Shown here: positions 1-9,800 of the stretch, piece by piece
Layout of the letters: each line of letters opens with the position of its first letter
Position numbering within the stretch: the stretch's first letter is position 1
Source: RGIG8597 sp050872545
Lineage (GTDB): Bacteria; Spirochaetota; GWE2-31-10
DNA length: 21,423 nt
Direction of reading: 5' to 3'
Assembly: GCA_050872545.1 (NCBI GenBank)
Contig: JBNMHA010000041.1
Span: 1 to 21,423, forward strand
Program-made: the position numbers and the translations under genes
The notes under the pieces: model-generated
Database searches by the model: none
What the model was told of the DNA's origin: nothing
Seen by the model: only the letters and a program-made list of their open reading frames with translations

Positions 1-951
1 CACAGGACCGGGAGATGAAATTTTCACTGCAATTGCAGCTGCCAGCATAACAGGCGACAATATTATTATTCCCAACAGCGAAAACACAATATCAAAAAGC
101 CTCTTAAACATCCTGTTAAACATTCCTTCCAGCGGAACATTTCGTATTCCTATCAGCGGAACTCCGTTTATTTCACGTATAGACGGATGCCTAGAAACAA
201 TTTGATAATAATTTGGAATCAGTTCCACATGAATTCCGCGTTTTTCGCATATATTGGTAATATTTGTAATCTTATCTTTTTGCGTCATCGGCAGCGTTAC
301 TACAACATTGTCAAATTCTCTTGCATCAAGCACATTTTCAATTTCCGATGTGTTTCCGACAATCCTGCAACAAAACTTTTTATATTCGTCAGACGGCTCA
401 ACTTCATTTTTTAAATCGCCGTCATCTAAAATTCCGGCAATCTGTATACCTAAAGTCGGTGAATGGATAATCATTCGGTAAAAATCAAAACCTTGTATTC
501 CGGCTCCTATTAAAAGATACTTTTTGTTATTAATGCCGTGTTTGCGAAGCCAGTCAAATAATATTTTAAGTATCATTCTTTCAGGCATGAAAATACAGAA
601 AGTCACTCCTGTAAAAATCCAGCAGAATTTTTTATCATAAGGATATAAACCGATTATTTGGCACAAACAAAGCGAACTTATCGCCAAATAAGCGTACATA
701 ATCATTGTAGCAATTATTTTTCTTTTGGAACGCAACCTAAATTTCTGCGGATACTCGGTTCTTTCAAGAAATAAAAAGAAAACAGCCATTAAAATGAAAA
801 AAGTCAGAATCTCTTTTGATGTTACTCGGTAAAAATCTTCATGTGCAAATGAAAAATATCTTGCAGTGATGTAGCCTGATACAAGAACAAAAGCATCAAA
901 TAAAACAAAAAAGATTTGAAACTGATGATTATATTTCTTAAAAAAATCCAC
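1..951 (-). CDS. Polyprenyl-phosphate sugar phosphotransferase (WcaJ/CpsE-like), 5' part, runs off the window
   Basis: An open minus-strand frame runs without a stop from the GTG at 951 to the window edge, giving 317 residues. The N-terminus has about four hydrophobic segments (roughly residues 11-115). A Rossmann-like nucleotide-binding region follows, with LLIGAGIQG (GxG at about 149-151). Then comes the family's linker-TM5 signature, RLFDIVFSLLGIIILSP (D287), leading into KISSPGPV, where the catalytic cytoplasmic domain begins. Enzymes of this family move a hexose-1-phosphate onto undecaprenyl phosphate at the inner membrane, starting exopolysaccharide or O-unit synthesis. There is no in-frame ATG before the second membrane segment. 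The GTG at 951 is chosen because AAAGGA lies 6 nt upstream; a TTG at 990 is possible but has no ribosome-binding site. The catalytic domain lies outside the window, so the transferred sugar cannot be inferred. Confidence 0.85.
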   Translation of the reverse strand, partial: MDFFKKYNHQFQIFFVLFDAFVLVSGYITARYFSFAHEDFYRVTSKEILTFFILMAVFFLFLERTEYPQKFRLRSKRKIIATMIMYAYLAISSLCLCQIIGLYPYDKKFCWIFTGVTFCIFMPERMILKILFDWLRKHGINNKKYLLIGAGIQGFDFYRMIIHSPTLGIQIAGILDDGDLKNEVEPSDEYKKFCCRIVGNTSEIENVLDAREFDNVVVTLPMTQKDKITNITNICEKRGIHVELIPNYYQIVSRHPSIREINGVPLIGIRNVPLEGMFNRMFKRLFDIVFSLLGIIILSPVMLAAAIAVKISSPGPV

Positions 952-1051
952 AAAAAATCCTTTCGGAAAAAGGTTACCGTAAGTGAGCAAATATTTATCA
1001 GAAATATAATCATTTGTCCATAATTCCTAAATCGGGAAACTGAAATTTTAC

Positions 1052-2179
1052 CTATATAATGCAGCGTTCCACACGTGAAGCGACAGAAGTCGTTATTTCA
1101 TAACTGATTGTACCGCAAAGCTTTGCCAAATCAGCAGCGTTCATTTGCGCATATTTTGATGAGCCGAAAATCCAAGCTTCATCACCTACATGTACATTTT
1201 CATCGCCATTGATAACCGTCAAATCCATGCTGATTCGTCCGCACTGCATATAATTGCGATTGTTAATTCTTACGGAAAATTTCCCGGACAAATCACGCGG
1301 AAAACCATCACCGTAGCCAAGTGCCAATGTAGCCAACATTCCGTCTTCAGGAACGATATAAGTCGCACCATATCCGACCGGCGTTCCTTTTTTTACATAG
1401 CGCGTATGAACAACTCGACTGCAAAGGTTCATTACGGGAATAAGTTTGTTTTCCGCTTTCCCGTCAATCGCCTGAGAGTAACCGTAAACCATCATTCCGG
1501 GACGAACTGCCGAACTGCCGGAAATTATGTTATTAACATCATCGGGTAAATTCTCCACACCGCCGGAATTACACAAATGATAAAATTCCGGATTAACGCC
1601 GGCAGTTTTTAACATTTCAAGCGACTGACCGAATATTTTTATATGCTTTAAAGTAGTTTCAATATCTTCATCACTTTTTGCAAAATGCGTAAATGCAGAA
1701 ACTACATGCAGTTTTTTGCAACGTGAAAGTTTTTGTGCAAACAAAGCGACGTTTTCCCGATCGACTCCGAGCCTGAACATACCGGTATTCAATTTTACAT
1801 GAACCTTAAAAATTTTATTTTCCTGTTCCGCAATTTTTTCCAGCAAATCAAGATGTTCCGCACAACTTACCGTAAGCCCGATATTGTACTCTAATGCAAG
1901 CTTCAAATTATCGGGATTCCATTCTGCACCTAAAATCAGCATTTGTCCTTTAATGCCCGCATGGCGAAGTTCCAACGCTTCATTAATTCGAGCCAGAGCA
2001 AAAAAATTTACGCCACACTCCTGAGCTAACCGTGAAACCAATACGCTTCCGTGACCGTAAGCATTAGCTTTTACCGGCAAAATAATTTCTTTGCCCGGAA
2101 ATTTATTTTTTACTTCATTTATATTATGTTCCAGCGCATGAGAATCAATATATGCAACTAATGGATTATGATATTCCAT
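1052..2179 (-). CDS. alr: Alanine racemase
   Basis: This PLP-dependent enzyme interconverts L- and D-alanine and supplies D-alanine for peptidoglycan in the cytoplasm. The 375 residues match the usual length. The PLP lysine is K37 in LPVKANAYGHGS at the end of the first barrel strand. The C-terminal beta domain carries GYGATY, with the catalytic tyrosine of the other subunit's active site, and ALGYGDGFPR and GRISMDLTVI, which are family hallmarks. The ATG at 2179 is preceded by AAGG six bases upstream. The gene lies 98 bp downstream of the DNA methylase on the same strand, so it may be cotranscribed or have its own weak promoter in that gap; I see no convincing one. Nothing suggests loss of function. 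Confidence 0.96.
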   Translation of the reverse strand: MEYHNPLVAYIDSHALEHNINEVKNKFPGKEIILPVKANAYGHGSVLVSRLAQECGVNFFALARINEALELRHAGIKGQMLILGAEWNPDNLKLALEYNIGLTVSCAEHLDLLEKIAEQENKIFKVHVKLNTGMFRLGVDRENVALFAQKLSRCKKLHVVSAFTHFAKSDEDIETTLKHIKIFGQSLEMLKTAGVNPEFYHLCNSGGVENLPDDVNNIISGSSAVRPGMMVYGYSQAIDGKAENKLIPVMNLCSRVVHTRYVKKGTPVGYGATYIVPEDGMLATLALGYGDGFPRDLSGKFSVRINNRNYMQCGRISMDLTVINGDENVHVGDEAWIFGSSKYAQMNAADLAKLCGTISYEITTSVASRVERCII

Positions 2180-2277
2180 ATTTTACCTTCTGAATATTTT
2201 ATTAGCCAAAACGCCAAGCATTACATTTTAATATCTTGCTTCTTTTGTCATTCCTGTTAATGATAAAAAACCTTATT

Positions 2278-4155
2278 TCAGACTGCAACGCTTTCCTGTG
2301 AAACCATCAAACTTTTCTGTTTTTGCAGGACTTCAACCAATCTATCATAAGCCATTCCGACAACCTGTTTACTTTCACGTACTCCGGCAACGTTGTCATG
2401 CGCCGTATGTTCAAGTTTGCGCAATATCAAATGTTCCAAATCATGAAACGCTTTTGAATTCAGAATTAACACATTTCCCCAATGCGGCATAGTTTCCGCA
2501 AAGTAAACAAGCAAAATTTCAAGTGCATTTAATGATGAAATATACGCACTTGTATTATTAAATTTATTCAGATTCAAAATCATTTTGCCAAACAATTTCG
2601 GAAGTGCGGAATATTGCTGTTTTTCATTAAGAAATTTCATCAAGTCTAAATCCTGATACAATTCTTCTTCACGAGTAAGCGACGTACCGACATCTAAATC
2701 AGTATAAATTTCTTCAAGAACGCCGCACGGAAAAGCTTTCAAGTATTCCAAAACAGATTCATATTCTGCAAAACTATTAAAAGAAGTTTTAAGAATAACT
2801 TCATAATTTCCGTAATTTTTTGAAAATACAAAACCACTGTCATTTTTTTCACATGCATAACCTTGTTTTTTCAATAAATTGCAGCTGTAATCTTTTTGCA
2901 GATTCACTTTTATTTTATCAAGAATTAAGAATTTTTTGATTTCATCAAGTGGCTGTTCCTGCTTATTTTGCGTGGCTGCACTTCCCATATCAAACACAAC
3001 TTTCTGTTCTTCGGTACAATCTACAAGAATTACAAATTCCACATTCTTCGTTTTAGTTGTCAGTGCCTGCTTTCCACCTCTGTATTTAGTGTATTCGCTT
3101 GAAACTATATCCATTTTTCCTTTTGATGATAAAATGTCCAAAATATTATCAAACGGAATAATTCCGTCGGTAGAATAACTTATCATCAAATGTTCGGTAT
3201 TTATATTGTCAATTAATTTTTTGAAATCAGCTTCCGCCGAAGACTTATAACAAAATGTAGATTTCGTCTTAGTCCAATCAGTTCTTATTGCAGATTTATT
3301 GGTTTTCTTTCCGTTTACAAAAATATTTTTGTTAATATCCGGCTTGTCATTGCGTGCAATCGTATTAAGCAAATGGTAATTTGAACCGTATTGGTGTTGA
3401 TTATACGGCGGATCCAGATAAGCAATTCCGAAGCGTGTATTCTGAAGTTTTTCAGACAAAGCCAAACAATCTTCATTATAAACATAGCCTTTGCCCGGCA
3501 AAAGAACTGGTTTTACAAGCTGCAATGTTTTAAGAATTCTGCTTAATGCATCACCGTGAGTTCCGCCGAATCCTTGATGAAATCCTTTGAAAACGCCGGA
3601 AGTATTTGCCCTTGTAGAAGCTTCATACAAAAGAAGTGCCAGCAGCAGACTGTTTTCATCTTCTGTAAGCAATCCCATATTTTTCCACTTGGCAATCTGC
3701 GCTCTTATTCCATCTATGCGCAATCCGTTTGCGTGAGAATAAAACATTCTTTCATTTAAAATATCAGGATTTTCATCATCAGCCGGGCAATAATATTCGC
3801 TTATGTATCTGTCCTGCGACTCTGCATTATCAATCATATTAAGATATTCCAAAACTGTATCAATTCCGCCCAGTTCCGCAAAACCTGTTTCCAAAATTGA
3901 CGCATCAAGTCCGACAAACGCTCGGTTAATCTGATATGAATATTCTTCCCAGTCATTACAGTGAACTTCAAATCCCAAAGATTTAGCCATTCTGGAAACA
4001 ACTCCTGTTCCGGCAAATAAATCTAAAAATTTAGAATTGCTCTTTATATTGTGTGATGTATTTTTTATTCCTTCCAAAATCAGCGGCAATAATCTTCGCT
4101 TATTCCCCAAATAAGCAATAAGATGCTTTTCAACGTAATCTTTATTGTAGTCCAT
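2278..4155 (-). CDS. D12-class DNA N6-adenine methyltransferase with long C-terminal extension
   Basis: The protein methylates adenine in DNA, using S-adenosylmethionine. The N-terminal motif AYLGNKRRLLP (14-24) resembles the Dam/D12 start. LDLFAGTGVVS (44-54) is the SAM-binding motif I, and DPPY (248-251) is the catalytic motif IV. The order motif I then DPPY fits the alpha/Dam arrangement. Dam-type enzymes are usually 260-300 residues; this one is 625. Roughly residues 400-625 have no motif I recognise and may hold target recognition or a separate function. The ATG at 4155 has a strong GGGGAGG site five bases away. A promoter-like TTGAAA-N17-TAATAT lies at 4210-4238. No restriction endonuclease gene is adjacent, so it may be an orphan methylase. 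An alternative is a single-polypeptide restriction-methylation enzyme, for which I see no nuclease motif. Confidence 0.88.
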   Translation of the reverse strand: MDYNKDYVEKHLIAYLGNKRRLLPLILEGIKNTSHNIKSNSKFLDLFAGTGVVSRMAKSLGFEVHCNDWEEYSYQINRAFVGLDASILETGFAELGGIDTVLEYLNMIDNAESQDRYISEYYCPADDENPDILNERMFYSHANGLRIDGIRAQIAKWKNMGLLTEDENSLLLALLLYEASTRANTSGVFKGFHQGFGGTHGDALSRILKTLQLVKPVLLPGKGYVYNEDCLALSEKLQNTRFGIAYLDPPYNQHQYGSNYHLLNTIARNDKPDINKNIFVNGKKTNKSAIRTDWTKTKSTFCYKSSAEADFKKLIDNINTEHLMISYSTDGIIPFDNILDILSSKGKMDIVSSEYTKYRGGKQALTTKTKNVEFVILVDCTEEQKVVFDMGSAATQNKQEQPLDEIKKFLILDKIKVNLQKDYSCNLLKKQGYACEKNDSGFVFSKNYGNYEVILKTSFNSFAEYESVLEYLKAFPCGVLEEIYTDLDVGTSLTREEELYQDLDLMKFLNEKQQYSALPKLFGKMILNLNKFNNTSAYISSLNALEILLVYFAETMPHWGNVLILNSKAFHDLEHLILRKLEHTAHDNVAGVRESKQVVGMAYDRLVEVLQKQKSLMVSQESVAV

Positions 4156-4209
4156 AGACCCTCCCCTGCTGCTAATTTCGGAATTCTGAATTTTTCCTTA
4201 ACGTATGAA

Positions 4210-4238
4210 ATATTAAAAGAGCAAAGATTTCATTTCAA
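4210..4238 (-). promoter_or_regulatory. Putative sigma-70 promoter for the DNA methylase
   Basis: Read on the minus strand, TTGAAA (4233-4238) and TAATAT (4210-4215) are separated by exactly 17 bp. The pair is upstream of the methylase start at 4155. Both boxes deviate from consensus, so this is a moderate call. Confidence 0.45.
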
Positions 4239-4296
4239 TTTTTCACTTGTCATGAGTAATTTTAGCTAAGGTCAAGAGCAAAAGGAGATACCGAAA

Positions 4297-5487
4297 ATGA
4301 ATAATAAGAAACAAAACGTTTGCCAAGAAAACTTAAATTCAGACCAAAACGTTTTGGAAAAAGCGTTTGAGCATTACCGAAAAAATGATTACGAAAAAGC
4401 GGAACATTTCTTTGCTTTGGCATTGGAAGAATATGATAACGCCGAAATTCATTACTATCGCGGAAAATCTTTTCTTAATCTGGGCAAGCCGCTTGCAGCA
4501 GTAGGCTGTTTTGAAAGAGCAAAAGAAACGGCTCCGGAAAATCAAGACATTTACATAGACGGAATAAATGCACTGCTGCAGCTTAATTTTCCGGACAGAG
4601 CACTGAAATGGATAGAAGACGCAATGCAGCTTAAAACAAAATCAAAAAAACTTTTTGCACTGAAAGGAAGTGCGTTGCTGCAAAAGAAAGATTATTTGCA
4701 GGCAATAAATTATTTTAGTTTGGCAATAAAAAACGGTGCAAGTTCAGCAGCAGTTTTTTCAGAACTTGCAACATCATATTTTTTGCTGAAAGATTATAAA
4801 AATGCGCAATTTTATTTCAATTTAGCATATCAAATTGCAGGAAATTGCAGCAACTTTGGAATAAACCAACGTTACTACGAAGCTTTGTCATTTAAAGAAC
4901 TCGGTCAATACAAAAAAGCTCTTGCAGTACTGAATAAAATTCCCAATGTACACAAAAGCAATATTTTCGCCGAATTTTTGTATCTGCAAGGACTTTGCTA
5001 TTATCATCTGGGAAAACCGGACAAAGCTCTGTTTTACATAAATGCTTCAATCGGCGAAAATCCCGAAATAAGCTGCTGTTACAGAGCAAAAGCAACTATT
5101 TTAAAACGCATGAATTTACTCAAGCAATCAATAGATTGCAGTGAAAAAGCTGTGCAAATAGATAATGAAAATGAAAAGAAAGAATTCATGACGCAGCAGC
5201 TTATACAAGAACAGGCGAATAAGCTTCAAAAAGAAATAGAACATTACGAACAAAAAACTGCATTTTATAACGAAAAACTGAAAGAAAATCCTAATAATGC
5301 TGCCTTGTACGCAAAAAAAGCCGCAGTACTGATAGAACTGCACCAATATCACGAAACAATTTCCTGCTGCAATAATGCACTGAAAATTAACCCGAAAGAA
5401 AAAAACGCGATATGGGACAAAAGTCGCGCTTTATTCGCACTTGGGCGTTACGAAGAAGCACTTAATTGTATTAACTTGGCAGATTAA
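4297..5487 (+). CDS. TPR-repeat protein
   Basis: This is a 396-residue protein built almost entirely of tetratricopeptide-like helical pairs. Typical repeat pieces are EHYRKNDYEKAEHFFALALEE near 26-46, KKDYLQAINYFSLAIKNG, LKDYKNAQFYFNLAYQI, LGKPDKALFYINASIGENPE and LGRYEEALNCINLAD at the C-terminus. About residues 300-325 (KLQKEIEHYEQKTAFYNEKL) look like a short coiled coil between two repeat blocks. There is no signal peptide or membrane segment, so it is probably cytoplasmic. TPRs bind partner proteins; the partner cannot be told from the sequence. The ATG has AAGGAG eight to nine bases upstream. The gene diverges from the methylase. Its last 17 bp overlap the 3' end of the convergent phosphodiesterase. 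Confidence 0.9.
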   Translation: MNNKKQNVCQENLNSDQNVLEKAFEHYRKNDYEKAEHFFALALEEYDNAEIHYYRGKSFLNLGKPLAAVGCFERAKETAPENQDIYIDGINALLQLNFPDRALKWIEDAMQLKTKSKKLFALKGSALLQKKDYLQAINYFSLAIKNGASSAAVFSELATSYFLLKDYKNAQFYFNLAYQIAGNCSNFGINQRYYEALSFKELGQYKKALAVLNKIPNVHKSNIFAEFLYLQGLCYYHLGKPDKALFYINASIGENPEISCCYRAKATILKRMNLLKQSIDCSEKAVQIDNENEKKEFMTQQLIQEQANKLQKEIEHYEQKTAFYNEKLKENPNNAALYAKKAAVLIELHQYHETISCCNNALKINPKEKNAIWDKSRALFALGRYEEALNCINLAD

Positions 5488-6019
5488 AAATTTCCAGTAC
5501 TTTGCAGTCAAGATTTTTCAAAGTAAAGCAGGAATTTTCATACACAGCATAAGAATGTTCGCTATTTTCTTTTGGTATTGATACAGAACCGGGATTAACC
5601 AAAAAACAGTCCCCAAACTTCTTCATTACCGGAATATGCGTATGTCCTTGTAAAAAAATATCACCGGGATGAAGTGCCGGAAGTTTATTTTCATTATAAA
5701 TATGCCCATGAGTAGCAAACATCAGCTTACCGTCCAAAAACATCAGAAGTGAATCAGACAGAACTGGAAATTCCAGAACCATTTGGTCTACTTCCGCCTC
5801 GCAGTTCCCGCGCACGCAAATAATTTTATCTTTAATTTCGTTCAGCATTTGAATAACTTTTTTGGGGCAATAATCTTTCGGTAAATCATTGCGCGGACCG
5901 TGATAAAGCAAATCTCCGAGTAACAGCAGGCGTTCAGGCTTTTCCGCTGCAAAAGCACTTAATAATTTTTCACAATAATATGCCGAACCGTGAATATCAG
6001 ATGCAATCATTAACTTCAT
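5471..6019 (-). CDS. YfcE-type metallophosphoesterase (phosphodiesterase)
   Basis: A 182-residue calcineurin-like phosphoesterase, about the length of E. coli YfcE, a manganese-dependent phosphodiesterase of unclear cellular substrate. All metal-binding motifs are present in order: ASDIHG (D8, H10), LLGDLLYHGPRN (D36), VRGNCEAEVD, ATHGHIY and LQGHTHIP. VNPGSVSIPK follows, as in the YfcE/MJ0936 group. The ATG at 6019 is preceded by GAGGT. Its stop lies inside the 3' end of the TPR gene, so transcripts of the two would be complementary at their ends. No signal peptide is present; the protein is cytoplasmic. Confidence 0.92.
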   Translation of the reverse strand: MKLMIASDIHGSAYYCEKLLSAFAAEKPERLLLLGDLLYHGPRNDLPKDYCPKKVIQMLNEIKDKIICVRGNCEAEVDQMVLEFPVLSDSLLMFLDGKLMFATHGHIYNENKLPALHPGDIFLQGHTHIPVMKKFGDCFLVNPGSVSIPKENSEHSYAVYENSCFTLKNLDCKVLEIFNLPS

Positions 6020-6246
6020 AAGCTACCTCTTTATATTTTTCGCTATATATAAAACTTTTCAGTAGATATACAACGAGAAATTACCGACACCGCATAACCT
6101 TAAAATTTTATTGAAAATATAAAATAAAAAAGATATAGAATACGATTATTCGATAAAACAAATATTTTACAGCTTACACGACGAGTTAGTTCTTTCGGCA
6201 AAAGGAATTAACATAAAAATCACTGTACATAAAATTTGGAGGGAAA

Positions 6247-6540
6247 ATGATTTACAGAGTTTCAAACCTTTTCAGAACCATGTCAAATCCATGCAAATGC
6301 TGCGATACTTGGCTCGACCATTGGAAAAACAATGCACATGAGGAAAATCCGATTTGTGCTTATGAAGATTGTCAGGAGCAAGCAACAGCAGGTTCTCACG
6401 TAGAAAGAGAGGGAAACGACTTTTTTTGGTACATAATTCCGTTATGCGATGAACATTTAAAAGCAAGAGAGCCGTTCGACATAAAAGGCAAGATGATAAA
6501 GATTAAAAAGCTCGACGGCTGCCGACGCAAATCAGTTTGA
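6247..6540 (+). CDS. Small Cys/His-rich protein, probably zinc-binding (HNH-like fold possible)
   Basis: I do not recognise a named gene. The 97 residues contain C16/C18/C19, C37-x4-C42, then TAGSHV (H51), then PLCDEH (C67, H70). The order Cys pair, a 'GSHV' histidine, then Cys-x2-His resembles small treble-clef or HNH-type zinc proteins, whose histidine follows a short A-x-G-x-H-V element. No nuclease activity can be claimed. The C-terminus is basic (KGKMIKIKKLDGCRRK). The ATG at 6247 follows GGAGGG by four to five bases, which favours it over the ATG at codon 12. It stands alone on the plus strand, divergent from the phosphodiesterase and followed by a hairpin. Confidence 0.7.
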   Translation: MIYRVSNLFRTMSNPCKCCDTWLDHWKNNAHEENPICAYEDCQEQATAGSHVEREGNDFFWYIIPLCDEHLKAREPFDIKGKMIKIKKLDGCRRKSV

Positions 6541-6593
6541 AAAATTGACGCAATGACTTACTTTATAAAAACAGCATGACCATTTTTTATACA

Positions 6594-6650
6594 AAAAGCT
6601 GCCTGCGAAGTTACGACATAAAAGCCAAGCTTCAAAAAGGCAGCTTTTAT
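6594..6650 (+). terminator. Hairpin with T-tail after the zinc-binding protein gene
   Basis: AAAAGCTGCCT (6594-6604) pairs perfectly with AGGCAGCTTTT (6638-6648). Inside, GAAG (6607-6610) can pair with CTTC (6630-6633). The arms end in A and T runs on both sides, so it could stop transcription from either direction. It lies 54 bp past the stop at 6540. The loop is longer than in typical terminators. Confidence 0.6.
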
Positions 6651-6653
6651 ATT

Positions 6654-6704
6654 AACAACGTTCTGTTTTCGGATTAGGCTTTTGTCGTTGTTATTTTTTT
6701 TATT
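6654..6704 (+). terminator. Second hairpin with long T-run, possible terminator
   Basis: AACAACG (6654-6660) pairs with CGTTGTT (6686-6692). An A then eight Ts and further T-rich sequence follow directly. The 7-bp stem has a 25-nt loop, which is weak, but the T-run is good. It lies just after the preceding hairpin, ahead of the large activase gene. Confidence 0.35.
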
Positions 6705-6807
6705 TTAAAGTATAAACTACACTTATTTTCACGACTGTTTATAAGAACTGAAAATCTTAATCACATAATTTTTATTTATTTCACAAGAATTAATCAGGAG
6801 CTAATTA

Positions 6808-9800
6808 ATGAAATCATTAGGTATTTGTCTGGGGGCATCAACCGTTACCGCAGTAAAACTGGAGCAAACTGAAAGAAAGAAAGCGGAAGTTACAGAAGTA
6901 ATATCGCGTTCGCATGAGGGAAATGCTCGCAAAACTTTTATTGATATACTAAATGAAGTAAAACCAGAAACTTTCGATAGAATTACAGTTACCGGACGAA
7001 AGTTTCGCGAAAATGTCAAACTTTCAAAAATTGCAGAACCAAATGCGATTGAATATGCACTCGACTACCTAAACCTTGACACAGAAAAATACAACATACT
7101 CGTTTCTGCCGGCGGAGAATCAGTTTTAGTCTATGAATTGGACAAAGAACATAAAATTACTCAAGTGCACATGGGAAATAAATGCGCTTCCGGTACAGGA
7201 GAATTTTTCCTTCAGCAAATCAGGCGAATGGATTTAAATGCCGATGAAGCAATAGCTCTGGCAGAAAATCAAGAACCGCATAAAATTGCCGGAAGATGTT
7301 CTGTTTTCTGTAAGTCAGACTGTACACACGCTTTAAACATCGGTGAACCGAAAGGTGCGGTAGTTGCCGGTTTGTGTAAAATGATAGCCAATAAAATTAC
7401 CGAGCTTATTTCTTCAATCAAACCAAAAAACCTAATTATGGTCGGCGGTATTTCACGCAACAAAATTGTATTGAAATACTTAGAGCAAGAAGTTGATACA
7501 CTTTATGTTCCGGAACAAGCGCATTATTTTGAAGCTTTAGGTGCCGCACTTTACGCACTTGACCATGAAACTGAAAAATATCCGGGAATAGAAAAAGTTT
7601 ACGAAACAGGAAAAAGTTCTTTTGAATTCCTAAAAAAATTATCCGACTACGAACATCTTGTATCATTTAAAAGTGCAGAACACACAACGCCGCAAAACGG
7701 CAAACATTATACGCTCGGTGTCGATGTTGGCTCCACAACGACAAAAGCGGTTTTGCTCGATATGGAAACAAATCAAATTGCGGCTGATGTTTATTTGCGT
7801 ACAAACGGAAATCCTGTAGAAGCCGCAAGAAATTGTTACCGTGAAATAAAAAAACAAGTCGGTGATAAAAAAATAAGCATTGACGCATTATCTACAACAG
7901 GTTCCGGCAGACAAATTGTCGGACTTCATGCATTTACTGAATGCGTAATAAACGAAATTATCTGCCATGCTGCTGCCAGTGTATACTTTGACAAAGATGT
8001 AGATACTATCTATGAAATAGGCGGACAAGACGCAAAATATACTTACATTGTCGACGGAGTTCCTGCCGATTACGCAATGAACGAAGCATGTTCTGCCGGA
8101 ACCGGAAGTTTTCTGGAAGAGTCAGCTTATGAATCTCTCGGTATAAAAACTCAAGACATTGCGCCGATCGCACTGAAAGCCGAAAATCCGCCTAACTTTA
8201 ACGACCAATGTGCTGCATTTATCAGTTCTGACATAAAAGTCGCTGCGCAAGAAGGAATCAACCGTGACGACATTGTAGCCGGACTGGTTTATTCTATATG
8301 TATGAATTACACAAATCGTGTACGCGGCAACCGTAAAACAGGAAAAAAAGTTTTTATGCAAGGCGGTGTTTGCTACAACAAAGCTGTTCCCGTTGCAATG
8401 GCGGCTCTTACTGGTCGTGAAATAATCGTTCCGCCGGATCCGGGTCTTATGGGTGCATTCGGTGCTGCCGTTGAAGCAAAAAAACGTCTGGAGCACAATC
8501 TTCTACCGCAGGGAAATTTTGATTTGGATACGTTAATTGCAAGAGACGTTTCATACGGAAAAACATTCCGATGTGCCGGAGGAACAGAACATTGTGACAG
8601 AGGCTGCGAAGTTCTTACTATTATAATAGATGGGAAAACTTATCCGTTCGGCGGTGCATGTAACAAATATTACAACATGCTTCATAAAGTTCAGTATGAA
8701 GAAGAAAACCTCGACTTAGTTGCAAGACGTGAAAAAATGCTGTTTGAAACATTTGCACCAAAAAATGACAATTTACCGGAAAATGCAAAAGTTATCGGAA
8801 TAAACCGCTCTTTCTACACAAATTCATATTTTCCATTATATTCACACTTTTTTACAAAGCTTGGATTCAAAGTCATAACACCGGACAAATCGTTAAAAGA
8901 AGGTGAAGAAAGAGCGTTGGCTCCATTCTGTTACCCGATGATTTTGGCACACGGATTTTTCAAAAACCTTATAGAATTAAAACCGGATTACATTTTTATG
9001 CCTCACCTTGTTCAGCTGGAAACAGAAGGTAAATGCGACGATAAATTCTGCGGTCAAATAGGAAACAGAAAAAGTTGCGTATTCAACCAAGGCGAACCGT
9101 TCTCCTTAAAAACTGCATTTAAATCCGAATTGGAAAGCAGCAATATTAAAATGCTTATTCCGCTTCTTGATTTTTCACGCGGGATCGATTTGGAAGAAAA
9201 TACGCTTTGCAGCTTTGCAGTAAAAGAACTCGGTGTCAACGGAAATGAAGCGCACAAAGCTTTCAAAGAAGCATTAAAAAAACAGCGTGATTTTTTCACC
9301 GAATGTAAAAAAATGGGACAGTCCGTCCTTGATAATCTTAAAGATAATCCCGAAAAAATGGCAGTTGTTCTGTTCGGGCGTCCTTACAATGCTTTTACTG
9401 AAAAAGCAAATCTCGGTATTCCGAGAAAATTTACTTCACGTGGCGTAGAAATTATTCCTTACGATTGTCTGCCTTTTGAAAGTGAAACATTTGAACCTTT
9501 CATGCATTGGGGAATGGGAGAGATGATTTTAAAAGCTGCACAGGTTGTACGAAAAAATCCTCAGTTGTTCGCTGCTTACATTACAAATTTCAGCTGCGGT
9601 CCCGATTCTTTCCTTGTTGAATTATTCCGCAGTGAAATGGAGGGCAAGCCGTCATTAACATTGGAACTTGATTCCCACAGTGCCGATGCCGGAGTAAATA
9701 CACGTATTGAAGCATTCCTAGATGTTGTTAATTTTTACAAAGAACTGCTGAAACAAAATAAGTTGCAGCAGAAAAACAAAGAAGAAAATAAAGATGATTT

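Noticed and set aside
822..1013. 63-residue hydrophobic minus-strand reading frame
   Set aside because: It overlaps, in another frame, the start of the sugar-phosphate transferase, whose protein sequence is clearly conserved. The hydrophobic run reflects T-rich codons.
1190..1549. 119-residue plus-strand reading frame inside alr
   Set aside because: It is antisense to a well-conserved enzyme, and has no clear ribosome-binding site or family signature.
6541..6807. Possible riboswitch or promoter before the activase gene
   Set aside because: TTGACG with TATAAA nearby has only a 13-bp spacer, and no conserved riboswitch core is visible beyond the two hairpins already listed.
8122..8496. 124-residue minus-strand reading frame inside the activase gene
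   Set aside because: Shadow of the conserved activase frame; composition is that of antisense translation.
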